21,036 bases of DNA from Oscillospiraceae bacterium (GTDB taxonomy: Bacteria > Bacillota > Clostridia > Oscillospirales > Acutalibacteraceae): the NCBI GenBank assembly GCA_031262125.1, contig JAISII010000038.1, forward strand, positions 1 through 21,036. The letters are read 5' to 3'. Below the pieces are notes generated by a model. It was not told where the DNA came from. It made no database searches and saw only the letters and a program-made list of their open reading frames with translations. Shown here one piece after another: positions 7,123 to 14,756 of this stretch. Each line of letters opens with the position of its first letter. The first letter of the stretch is position 1. Made by a program: the position numbers and the translations under genes.

Positions 7123-7200
7123 AAACCCAAAGTCTCGGTAAGAGATAACATTCCCCTCCGCGGAGGGGTGGATTCGCTTTAGCGAAGACGGGGTGGTTTG
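7123..7200 (+). repeat. palindromic repeat copy R7 (full form)
   Basis: Full form with stem 1 centre CG and stem 2 TTCGC-TTTA-GCGAA. Confidence 0.85.
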
Positions 7201-7276
7201 TACAAAGAATTTTCCAAATAAAATTTAAATAGAAATTTAAATTTTTTTGCTTGGGGTGGTTTGACCCCAACCCAAA
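7151..7276 (+). repeat. tandem segment, first copy (224-base period)
   Basis: This segment recurs at 7375-7500. It includes stem 1 and 2 of R7, the AT-rich spacer starting TACAAAGAATTTTCC, and GGGGTGGTTTGACCCCAACCC. The spacer is identical in both copies; differences lie at the stem 1 centre and the edges. Confidence 0.8.
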
Positions 7277-7343
7277 GTCTCTGAGAGAGATAACATTCCC
7301 CTCCGTGGAGGGGTGGCAGAGCGTAGCTCTGACGGGGTGGTTT
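7268..7343 (+). repeat. palindromic repeat copy R8 (full form)
   Basis: Full form with a slightly altered left arm (CTCTGAGAGAG) and stem 2 CAGAGC-GTA-GCTCTG, identical to R2. Confidence 0.85.
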
Positions 7344-7350
7344 ATAAGCA

Positions 7351-7424
7351 AGAAGCCTCGGCAATGCACGAAAATTCCCCTCCGTGGAGGGGTGGATTCG
7401 CTTTAGCGAAGACGGGGTGGTTTG
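7351..7424 (+). repeat. palindromic repeat copy R9 (full form)
   Basis: Full form whose left arm reads AAGCCTCGGCAATGCACG, a variant shared in part with R10. Stem 2 is TTCGC-TTTA-GCGAA. Confidence 0.85.
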
Positions 7425-7500
7425 TACAAAGAATTTTCCAAATAAAATTTAAATAGAAATTTAAATTTTTTTGCTTGGGGTGGTTTGACCCCAACCCGAA
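7375..7500 (+). repeat. tandem segment, second copy (224-base period)
   Basis: Second copy of 7151-7276, including the same AT-rich spacer. It implies a recent local duplication within the island. Confidence 0.8.
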
Positions 7501-7569
7501 GTCTCGGCAATGCAGAGAAATTCCCCTCCGGGGAGGGGTGGCAAGGCGTAAGCCTTGACGGGGTGGTTA
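7492..7569 (+). repeat. palindromic repeat copy R10 (full form)
   Basis: Full form with stem 1 centre GG and stem 2 CAAGGC-GTAA-GCCTTG, the stem type otherwise seen only in the reverse copies R3, R4 and R6. Confidence 0.85.
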
Positions 7570-7750
7570 GCAAACAAGGGGTGCATCGCAAACAAAGCGG
7601 TTAGCAAACAAGGGTGGTTAAAAAATATTACCTTTGCAGAGCATATAACCAAAAATATGTTGTGCAAAAGTAATACTCACAAAAACAATACTAAAAAAAT
7701 GCCATGGGTTTGCAACTAACAATTGCCGCTTAATGGAGAGGAGTAAAAAA

Positions 7751-9289
7751 ATGGATACTATCTTTGGTTTTCTCTATGAATTTTTGGGGCAGTTCTTCGG
7801 CTCGATTTGGTCGATTATTACTGCACTGTTCACAGGGGTAGGCAACGCTTTTAATTTTGCAAAATACAGCGAAATTATAAGCAAATACACCACAGACCTT
7901 GGCGGAATGGCTTGGGTGGTTGCAATAATTGCAATTATTCTGCTGGCTGCCGTGCTGGGTCTGGGCGTTTTCTTGATTGTTATTTCTATCAAAAAAACAA
8001 TCAAGTTCCGCAAGCGTGCAAAAGACACAGGCGACCTTGTGCAAGAGGTCAACGCACTAAACAAAGAGGTTATGCGTCTTAACTTAGAGAAGGACAAAAT
8101 CCTTTCTATGAAGGTTTCTCAAATCGGGCTTAACCCCAACGAGATTGCAACCCTTACAGGCGAGGAGCTTGAAACACTCACAGGCGGCGACGGCGACGAC
8201 GAAGAAAACGCAAGCCGCTTCTACAAGCTTAACAAGGTTGACGAGCTGTGGGCGGATTATGTTCCCCCGATTTACGACAACGAAATCACATTGCCCGAGA
8301 TTGCCGAGCGTTTTCGCAACTTTGCTTGCTCTCGACTGCGTCTGTTTTACGATATTAAAATTATACGCTTGTTCTTGTCGTCGTTTGCATCAACAAGGCT
8401 GCTGATTTTGCAGGGTATTTCGGGTACAGGTAAAACTTCGTTGCCCTATGCTTTCGGCAAATTCTTGCAAAACGACGCTATCATCACTTCCATTCAGCCG
8501 TCTTGGCGTGACCGTGCAGAGCTGTTCGGCTACTTCAACGAATTTACAAAGCGTTATAACGAAACCGAGCTGCTGCGTGCAATGTACGAGGCTACCTTTA
8601 ACGAGAATATTTATTTGGTAATCCTCGACGAAATGAACATCGCCCGTGTTGAATATTACTTCGCAGAAATGCTGTCAATCCTCGAAATGCCGTCCCGTGA
8701 CGAATGGATTGTAGACCTTGTTCCCAGCGTGTGGGAGTCTGACCCCCAACACTTGGACGAGGGTAAATTAAAGCTCCCCGAAAATATGTGGTACATAGGC
8801 ACAGCCAACAACGACGACTCGACCTTTGCCATTACCGATAAAGTTTACGACCGTGCTATGCCAATCGACATTAACACAAAAGGCACAGCGTTCGACGCAC
8901 CGCTTACCGACCCGCTAACCCTCAGCTACAAGCATCTTGAAGAAATGCTTAACGAATCCAAAGAAAAATACAAGGTTTCCGAAGACAGCCTTAAAAAGGT
9001 AGAAAAGCTGGACGACTACGTAATCGAGCATTTCCGCTTAGCGTTTGGTAACCGTATTGTTAAGCAGCTGCGTGATTTTGTACCTGCGTTTGTTGGCTGC
9101 GGCGGCACCGAGCTTGACGGGCTTGACTATGTTTTGGCACGTAAAGTTTTCCGTAAGTTCGAGGCTTTAAACCTTTCCTTCATCCGTGACGAAATCGACG
9201 GCTTGTGCGATTATCTCGACCAGCTGTTCGGCTCCGAAAATATGTGGGAGTGTAAAGATTACCTCCATAGATTGCAGAAGCTTGTTTAA
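7751..9289 (+). CDS. membrane-anchored McrB-like AAA+ ATPase
   Basis: This 512-residue AAA+ ATPase belongs to the McrB/AAA_5 group. The ATG at 7751 is chosen because GGAGAGGAG (7735-7743) precedes it by seven bases; the ATG at 7733 overlaps that site. Residues 1-30 are amphipathic or hydrophobic, and residues 53-81 form a clear membrane segment followed by a basic stretch, so the ATPase is tethered on the cytoplasmic face. A short coiled coil (about 95-120) leads to the ATPase. Walker A is G222-ISGTGK228T, Walker B is ILDE with D293-E294, sensor 1 is GTANN (350-354), and R368 in YDRAMP fits an arginine finger. The block QPSWRDRAELFGYFN is typical of McrB-like proteins. The next gene encodes a DUF2357-like partner, as in McrBC-type pairs. 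The membrane anchor and the setting among exported-protein genes are unusual for a restriction ATPase. Function here is unknown. Confidence 0.82.
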   Translation: MDTIFGFLYEFLGQFFGSIWSIITALFTGVGNAFNFAKYSEIISKYTTDLGGMAWVVAIIAIILLAAVLGLGVFLIVISIKKTIKFRKRAKDTGDLVQEVNALNKEVMRLNLEKDKILSMKVSQIGLNPNEIATLTGEELETLTGGDGDDEENASRFYKLNKVDELWADYVPPIYDNEITLPEIAERFRNFACSRLRLFYDIKIIRLFLSSFASTRLLILQGISGTGKTSLPYAFGKFLQNDAIITSIQPSWRDRAELFGYFNEFTKRYNETELLRAMYEATFNENIYLVILDEMNIARVEYYFAEMLSILEMPSRDEWIVDLVPSVWESDPQHLDEGKLKLPENMWYIGTANNDDSTFAITDKVYDRAMPIDINTKGTAFDAPLTDPLTLSYKHLEEMLNESKEKYKVSEDSLKKVEKLDDYVIEHFRLAFGNRIVKQLRDFVPAFVGCGGTELDGLDYVLARKVFRKFEALNLSFIRDEIDGLCDYLDQLFGSENMWECKDYLHRLQKLV

Positions 9290-9380
9290 TGCGTTTGCGG
9301 CGGTTTGCATTTGTGCATATTGTTGCAAAATAACCTGCAAATAAAATTCTGCAAAAAACTATGGAAGGAGTTGAGGAATT

Positions 9381-11690
9381 TTGACTGATTTTAATGCCTA
9401 TTACCGTGCGTATAAGCATATGGAAAAGGTGCTTAAAGGCGACTTTACATACAACTACATAACAAAAGCTCTTGCCGATAACGACACAGGCGACGACGAA
9501 CACTCCGGTAAGGTGTACTCCCGTGTTATAGATATGGACTGGGTAGAAACCATTGAGGATGCCGTTATTTATCTTGACAAAGCCATACGTGAGCAAAGGC
9601 GTTTTATTGAGCAAAAAGAAGACATTGTGCCTATAGAAAAGGCGCGTAAAATCACAAACGAATCAATCCGCCACTTGGGTCAGCACACCAACCTTATTGC
9701 CCGTGTAGAGGCAGACACCGTAACACCCGAGCGGATTTTGGATATTCAAAGAGAAGAAAGCTTTGCAATTTATGAAAACCGCTTTCTAAAAACCCTCATA
9801 AATAACGTAATCCGCTTTGTAGAGGACCGTTATAAAGCCCTAAAGCAAGCACCAACCGATTCTTTCTCAAAAATTGCTATGAAGAGGCACATTACCCTCA
9901 ACGAGCAGATTATCGATTTTGAGATTAAATACTCGTGCGAGAGCCACGAACGCAAACAGTTCGATATGGACGTTGACGTTTCAACCCTTACCGACTTTGA
10001 GCGTGTACGCCGTATTCGCAGAATTTTGGTTGACTTTATGAGCAGCCAGCTAATGCGTGCTTTGGTTAAAGCCGAGCCGGTGCGTCCGCCCATTTTGCGT
10101 ACAAATTTGATGACCAAAAACCCCAACTTTAAAAAAGCACTCGATTTATGGCTGTTTATAGAAACCTATAAAAAGCCCGGCTTTGACATTGTTGGCAACG
10201 AATACACCGGTAAGATGACAGAGCAGGTTCAAACCGAGGTTTATGACGTTTTTGCACTGCACCATTTTTTGATGAGTGTTGGCACAAACGAACCTTGGAA
10301 AAAGCAGCTCTATGAGTATTATCTGGAAGAAAATGCCCGCCGAGAATCCGAGCAATCAGGTACGGAATCCGAACGCAAAAAATATGAGGACTTCCGCATT
10401 GCCCAAGTTCGTGAAGAAGAAATGCAGGTGCGGCTGGAAGAAATCCGTGTTAGAGAAAAGCAAATTAACGACCTTAAGCTGAACATTAACAGCCAAAAGC
10501 TGCAAATACGCCAGCGTGAGGAAACTATAAAAGAGCTTAAAGGCACTCTTTTTGTTACCGAGGAAGATTTAAAAAAGGCAAAAGACAAAATCTTCGAGCA
10601 AGAAAAGCTTATTAATGAGCAAGAGTTCACGCTTAAAAATCAAGAAAAGCTTATTGCCACACAGTTGCTTGCAATTGAGGAAAAAACCAAGACAATCAAC
10701 CAAATGGCAGAGCAAATAAGCACACTCGAGCGTGAAAAATCCGACTTTGCAATACGCATAGAGAGCCTGACGGAAGAAAATACTAAGCAAAAAGCCACCA
10801 TTGCCGAAAACGAAAAGGCGATAGCCGCCCTTACCGGCGAGTTGGAAGCTACACGGCAGTCGCTTGTTAAAGCGGCAGAAGAAGCCGAGATGCTCAGAGA
10901 AACCGTTTCTCGTCAAAAAGCACAGCTAAATGCCGAAAAAGCCGAAAACACCCGCCTTACAACCGAGAATAAGGATCTTAAAACCGAGGTTTCTTCGCTA
11001 AATGAGCGTTTAATTAAAGATATTGAAAATCTTAAAAACCTTAATGCGGCAGAAATCAGCCGAATTAACGATGCCCACTACAGGCAAGTGTCAAAACTTT
11101 CCGAAAACCACGAGGGCGAAAAAATTCGGATGGCAAAGCAGCAACGGGTCGAGCTTGACCGTGCACTTAAAAAGCACCAAGGCGACTTGCTGGATTTGCG
11201 TAAGGCAACCGACGAAGAGCTTATTAAGGCAAAAACCCAGTATGAGCGTGAGCGAACACGGCTTGAGGACGCTTTTGAAAAAGAGCAGCAGTCGCACCTA
11301 AAACAGCAAGAAAAGCTTAAAAAAGAGCAGCAAAAGGCTATTGCACAATTGCAAAAAGACCGTGAAAACGCCGAGAAAACGCTGCTTAACAATGCCGAAA
11401 AGGTAAGCCAGCTGCGGCTTAAAAATTTGCGTGCCGAGCTTAAAAACGACTACGAGCAAGAGCTTAAAAAGCAAAACCGCAAAAAAGAGCAAGAAATTGC
11501 CCGTATTAAAAAAGAGTGCGAGTTAAAGGTTAAAGCCGCTAACGATGCACTTAAAGCCGAAACAAAAGCTCAAAAAGCGGCAAAAGCACAAGCCAAAAAA
11601 GCACAAGCAGAAAAACGTGCTTCTAACGGGTTCTTCCGCCGCAATAAAAAAACAAAGCAAAACAATAGCGACACTAACTCTAACGAATAA
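9381..11690 (+). CDS. DUF2357-like N-terminal domain with a very long coiled coil
   Basis: The TTG at 9381 is taken as start because GAAGGAG (9364-9370) lies ten bases upstream and no better ATG exists. Residues 1 to about 310 look like a DUF2357-type domain, the partner of McrB-like ATPases: DMDWVETIEDAV near 50-61, then IRHLGQHTNLI, TPERILDIQREESFAIYENR and FLKTLI (about 94-140). In known pairs this region is followed by a PD-(D/E)xK nuclease domain. Here residues 310-745 are instead a nearly unbroken coiled coil rich in Glu, Lys, Gln and Ala, with Lys/Ala-rich repeats, ending in a basic tail (FFRRNKKTKQ). No nuclease motif was seen. It probably forms a long rod working with the AAA+ protein 91 bases upstream. 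The DUF2357 assignment is by remembered motif pattern and should be checked with profile searches. Confidence 0.72.
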   Translation: MTDFNAYYRAYKHMEKVLKGDFTYNYITKALADNDTGDDEHSGKVYSRVIDMDWVETIEDAVIYLDKAIREQRRFIEQKEDIVPIEKARKITNESIRHLGQHTNLIARVEADTVTPERILDIQREESFAIYENRFLKTLINNVIRFVEDRYKALKQAPTDSFSKIAMKRHITLNEQIIDFEIKYSCESHERKQFDMDVDVSTLTDFERVRRIRRILVDFMSSQLMRALVKAEPVRPPILRTNLMTKNPNFKKALDLWLFIETYKKPGFDIVGNEYTGKMTEQVQTEVYDVFALHHFLMSVGTNEPWKKQLYEYYLEENARRESEQSGTESERKKYEDFRIAQVREEEMQVRLEEIRVREKQINDLKLNINSQKLQIRQREETIKELKGTLFVTEEDLKKAKDKIFEQEKLINEQEFTLKNQEKLIATQLLAIEEKTKTINQMAEQISTLEREKSDFAIRIESLTEENTKQKATIAENEKAIAALTGELEATRQSLVKAAEEAEMLRETVSRQKAQLNAEKAENTRLTTENKDLKTEVSSLNERLIKDIENLKNLNAAEISRINDAHYRQVSKLSENHEGEKIRMAKQQRVELDRALKKHQGDLLDLRKATDEELIKAKTQYERERTRLEDAFEKEQQSHLKQQEKLKKEQQKAIAQLQKDRENAEKTLLNNAEKVSQLRLKNLRAELKNDYEQELKKQNRKKEQEIARIKKECELKVKAANDALKAETKAQKAAKAQAKKAQAEKRASNGFFRRNKKTKQNNSDTNSNE

Positions 11691-11696
11691 TAAACG

Positions 11697-11741
11697 GCGG
11701 CAGCTTTGTGCAAAAAGCAACAGCCTGCACAATTTTGCCGC
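11697..11741 (+). promoter_or_regulatory. intergenic stem-loop after the coiled-coil gene
   Basis: GCGGCA and TTGTGCA pair with TGCACAA and TGCCGC across a 13-base loop, giving a two-part stem a few bases after the stop codon. There is no U-run, so it may be an mRNA processing or protection element rather than a terminator. Confidence 0.45.
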
Positions 11742-11780
11742 TTAAACTAAAAAACAGATATGCAAAACCCGGGTGAAAAG

Positions 11781-12989
11781 ATGAGTTCAAAAATCAGAAC
11801 CTTGGGTCGCCGATTTAGCAGCGAATCCGGCTTTAACAAAAAACATAAAAAAGGCAAAGTTAAAAGCGGGGCAAAGGCAAAAGTCGGGGGCTTGAGGAAG
11901 GCTGAAAAAGCCAAAAGCAAAAAATTGAATAAATCCCCCCGAAGCGATAGCAAAAAGCCATCGTCGGCTTCTGCATATTCTAACGCAAATTTGCCCAAAA
12001 CGCCGCTTGCAGTTCCGGCGATACGCACAGGGCTTGTGCTGTGCTGCCTGCTGCTAACAACGCTAACCATAATTTTGGCATGGTTCAGCACAGCTACAAC
12101 GGCAACGGTCGACCAAGTTAGCGTAACGGTAGAAACCCCGCCGACGCTTGAAATAGCATTTTATAATACAGAAACAGAAGAATACGGAGAATATGTAGCA
12201 GGCAGCATTAATTTAGATAAAATCGGTGTTTTAGATGGTATAGAGCCTAATGATATTACGGGCGACGGCATGAATTTTGTTAAACCCGTGCTTACGAATG
12301 GTTCTCATGAGGCAAATAAAAACAGCGATTGGAATGCTGTCAGTTCAAAAGAATATATTTCTTTACAAATGCAGTTCCGCTCAAAAGACCGAATGGCGGT
12401 GCAATTGGGCAAAGGAACACGCATAGACCCTGTTGCTTCAAAACTAACCGGCTTTGCCGACGCTGATGATAAAAAAGCTAACAACGGCAGCACCTACGGT
12501 GATTTTTCTAAAGATGCACTGGTTGGTGCGGTGCGTATGAGTGGGGTTTATGCCTCCGAATCAGGAAATGTGCAACCTCAATGGATTTATATCCCTCACC
12601 CCGAAATTCTTTTAACACAAAGCACAAGCGGCTATTCGTTATTAACTAATGCAACCAAAGAGAACAACCCCGAAAACTTTACACACGCCTATTGGAAAAA
12701 TGATGGTACGAACATAACCGAGGAAGCAGTAGCCACTTTAACAGGTAGTAAAGTGAAAACCGGCAAAGACTATTTTAATTCTGAAGATAACGCAATCACC
12801 CTTGCAATAATGGAAGATGATGAAGATGAACCGGAAGACTTCGACGGCACATATTACTATGTAAAGGCTACCATTAACATTTGGGTAGAGGGCTGCGATG
12901 CCGAGGCAAGGCGTGCACTTTCTCAAGGCAGATTTAAAGTTAATTTAAAATTTTTAGGAAAAGACCCTTTGGATGTAATTACTAATTGA
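11781..12989 (+). CDS. SipW-type exported protein D (AWFS signal, long basic leader)
   Basis: The start at 11781 is preferred because GGGTGA (11771-11776) precedes it; the in-frame ATG at 11760 has no binding site. The 402-residue product begins with about 75 strongly basic, Lys/Ser/Gly-rich residues. A membrane segment follows (about 81-99), then A100-W101-F102-S103. The extracellular part has GAVRMSGVYAS near residue 250 and a late INIWVEGCD motif (W368), matching proteins A, B and E. The long basic cytoplasmic leader is unusual for a Sec signal peptide and could bind RNA, acidic lipid, or the acidic tails of partner proteins. It follows the coiled-coil gene by 90 bases. Its stop codon lies inside the promoter for gene E. 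Confidence 0.7.
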   Translation: MSSKIRTLGRRFSSESGFNKKHKKGKVKSGAKAKVGGLRKAEKAKSKKLNKSPRSDSKKPSSASAYSNANLPKTPLAVPAIRTGLVLCCLLLTTLTIILAWFSTATTATVDQVSVTVETPPTLEIAFYNTETEEYGEYVAGSINLDKIGVLDGIEPNDITGDGMNFVKPVLTNGSHEANKNSDWNAVSSKEYISLQMQFRSKDRMAVQLGKGTRIDPVASKLTGFADADDKKANNGSTYGDFSKDALVGAVRMSGVYASESGNVQPQWIYIPHPEILLTQSTSGYSLLTNATKENNPENFTHAYWKNDGTNITEEAVATLTGSKVKTGKDYFNSEDNAITLAIMEDDEDEPEDFDGTYYYVKATINIWVEGCDAEARRALSQGRFKVNLKFLGKDPLDVITN

Positions 12990-13014
12990 CCTTGAGGCAG
13001 AAAATTGATATAAT
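12986..13014 (+). promoter_or_regulatory. internal sigma-A promoter before gene E
   Basis: TTGACC at 12986-12991 and TATAAT at 13009-13014 are exactly 17 bases apart. The -35 overlaps the TGA stop of gene D. The predicted start near 13021 gives a leader of about 54 bases. It would drive E, F, G and the second peptidase independently of upstream genes. Confidence 0.7.
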
Positions 13015-13074
13015 TAGATGATGATATTTATAAGCAAAAAAACGTGCTGAAAAACACCGAAAGGAGCCATAGCG

Positions 13075-14724
13075 ATGCAAAAAAAACTCAACAAGCGAAC
13101 AAAAGATTTAATATTGGCATCGGTGGCTTTGGTGCAGGTGTTGCTAATATTTGCTATGTCTACCTTTGCATGGTTGCAGTCGCAAAAAGATGCGGATGTT
13201 TATAATGATAAAGAGTTTATTTTAAATGCCGATACAGGGTTGGAAATCGACTTCGGCGACAACACTTCAGATGGTAATATTGTTATTAGCGACATGACCC
13301 TTTGGCAGGCTTCCAGCGTAGACGGCAGGAACATTTTCTTCCCCACGAACGACACTACGGGTAACTATGATAATATGACCTTCCGTGAGGGCAACGCAAG
13401 CGATGTTAACTCAAAATATGTTATTAGGGATTTTAAGCTCTCGGGCGGCGGCACAGGTTGCAGTATTTATATTGATGAAACTAACACAGATATTACGCAA
13501 GACGGTAATGTTTTAGGGGCAGTAAGGGTAGCTTTTTGGGATAATGACAGTGAAAATCCTCCTATTGTTTTTGCCCCCGTTACTAAGGAAGGTGCAAACG
13601 ATTGCGTGAAATCTATTGACCCTGCAACCGGCAAAAAGAATGAATTAGAAGCATCATCGCTGCGTGTCTTTGCCGATTTTGGTGCAGGCGATACCCCTAT
13701 GTTTTCTCTTTCCGACGATGAAACCAAAAACATTACAATGATTATTTGGCTTGAGGGTACAGATGATCTATGTACCGAGAGTATTGTTGGCGACTTAGAT
13801 TTAAAAATTTCGCTAACCACTACAGTGCCGAACGCAATCAAATTCTATTTTGAGGATGATACCTACACCGGCTTTATTGAAAGCAACTGGATACCCGACC
13901 GGCTTAGTGAGATGTATGTTAAAGTTGGCACATTGAGTGAAGCTACGAGTGAAACCGGCATCATGTACCATATGACATATTTAACTAACCACAAATGGGT
14001 TGCAACAGTGCCGTTGGAGCAATTACAGGTAACAAATGAACAAGGCGAAGTTACCTATAAAGGTGTAAACTTTATTTCTAAGAGTTTGCCGGGCAAAACT
14101 GTATTTAACGATGTTTGGCATGCAGGAGTGCATCATGCCTTTAACCCTGCGAGAACCGAATACACCTATATTGCCGAGTGGAACCAAAAAGTAGACCAAG
14201 ACAATCCTGCAGGCAGCAGGGGAAAAGGCCGCTGGAAGGACGACCCGCTGATATTTAAACCCGATGACCCAAGCACCTATACATCAATTTACTTCTCTAA
14301 AAATGAGGGTTTTGTCCATACAGGTGATGACTTTAAAAAAGACATATATGACCCGAGAATTTATTATTTAGAAAATAACTATGACTATATCGGGTTTCCT
14401 GTAACTTATTCAGAGGAAATCGGCTCAGTGGTTGTTCCCGAACGTGTTGCAATGTATGAAGACGATAACAACTGGCGTAAAGGTAATTGGGTAGGCGAAG
14501 GCGATGCTAACTCGCAGATATTTGAATTTAAAGTGCCTATTGGCATTACCGAAGGTTTTGTAATTTTCAGCAAAACATATTATGGCACCTTCCAGATTGA
14601 AGTATCAAGCGAAGTGCTTGCAGCCATACGCAACGGCACGAATGTGAATAAAAAAGACGAATTGTTGAACGGATTCTATCGTACAGGCGAAAAAACGTAT
14701 GGAATGTACCCATACACACCATAA
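13075..14724 (+). CDS. SipW-type exported protein E (AWLQ signal, two-part)
   Basis: AAGGAG at 13061-13066 sets the ATG at 13075. The 549-residue protein has a basic start, a hydrophobic segment at 12-31 and A32-W33-L34. An N-terminal domain of about 250 residues carries SSVDGRNIFFPT near 80-91 (also in protein F), LSGGGTGC near 123, LGAVRVAFWD near 145 and IIWLEGTDDLC near 222-232. This is the same ordered set of motifs as in A, B and D. A second region of about 300 residues, rich in Tyr, Trp, Asp and Asn, follows; it begins IKFYFEDDTYTGF and could bind carbohydrate or cell wall, but no named domain was recognised. No sortase motif or cell-wall repeat was seen at the C-terminus. Confidence 0.72.
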   Translation: MQKKLNKRTKDLILASVALVQVLLIFAMSTFAWLQSQKDADVYNDKEFILNADTGLEIDFGDNTSDGNIVISDMTLWQASSVDGRNIFFPTNDTTGNYDNMTFREGNASDVNSKYVIRDFKLSGGGTGCSIYIDETNTDITQDGNVLGAVRVAFWDNDSENPPIVFAPVTKEGANDCVKSIDPATGKKNELEASSLRVFADFGAGDTPMFSLSDDETKNITMIIWLEGTDDLCTESIVGDLDLKISLTTTVPNAIKFYFEDDTYTGFIESNWIPDRLSEMYVKVGTLSEATSETGIMYHMTYLTNHKWVATVPLEQLQVTNEQGEVTYKGVNFISKSLPGKTVFNDVWHAGVHHAFNPARTEYTYIAEWNQKVDQDNPAGSRGKGRWKDDPLIFKPDDPSTYTSIYFSKNEGFVHTGDDFKKDIYDPRIYYLENNYDYIGFPVTYSEEIGSVVVPERVAMYEDDNNWRKGNWVGEGDANSQIFEFKVPIGITEGFVIFSKTYYGTFQIEVSSEVLAAIRNGTNVNKKDELLNGFYRTGEKTYGMYPYTP

Positions 14725-14756
14725 AACTAAATTTTTAAAAAAGCGAGGTGAGTGCA

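Larger units (their letters stand above)
6936..7200 (+). repeat. long direct repeat, right copy, flanking the DUF559 gene
   Basis: This is the second copy of the segment at 6179-6450, offset by about 750 bases, containing R6 and R7. Together the copies enclose the DUF559 gene like a composite unit or a tandem duplication remnant. Confidence 0.85.
6874..7750. other. repeat island between DUF559 and the AAA+ gene
   Basis: These 877 bases hold R6 to R10, the right long direct repeat, a 224-base-period duplication and, after R10, degenerate units of GCAAACAAGGG near 7570-7615. I see no gene here; the minus-strand open frames are translated repeats. Bases 7620-7730 are AT-rich, and no clear promoter for the AAA+ gene was found, though one is expected. 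Confidence 0.6.

Noticed and set aside
6179..7200. Classical insertion sequence or composite transposon
   Set aside because: No transposase, no terminal inverted repeats of an IS family and no target duplication could be identified; only a DUF559 gene is enclosed.
3211..7569. CRISPR array
   Set aside because: Repeats are about 50-78 bases, occur in both orientations, and the spacing is irregular with repeated rather than unique spacers; no cas genes.
7094..7667. Several minus-strand open frames in the repeat island
   Set aside because: They are repeat translations (CHPSTEGN-type strings) in different frames, not genes.
9180..9614. Minus-strand 144-codon frame across the ATPase/coiled-coil junction
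   Set aside because: Shadow of the two plus-strand genes, with no family resemblance and no start signal.
7751..11690. Complete McrBC or other restriction/defence system
   Set aside because: No nuclease domain or methyltransferase is visible, and the neighbours are exported proteins and signal peptidases, so restriction is not the favoured reading, though not excluded.
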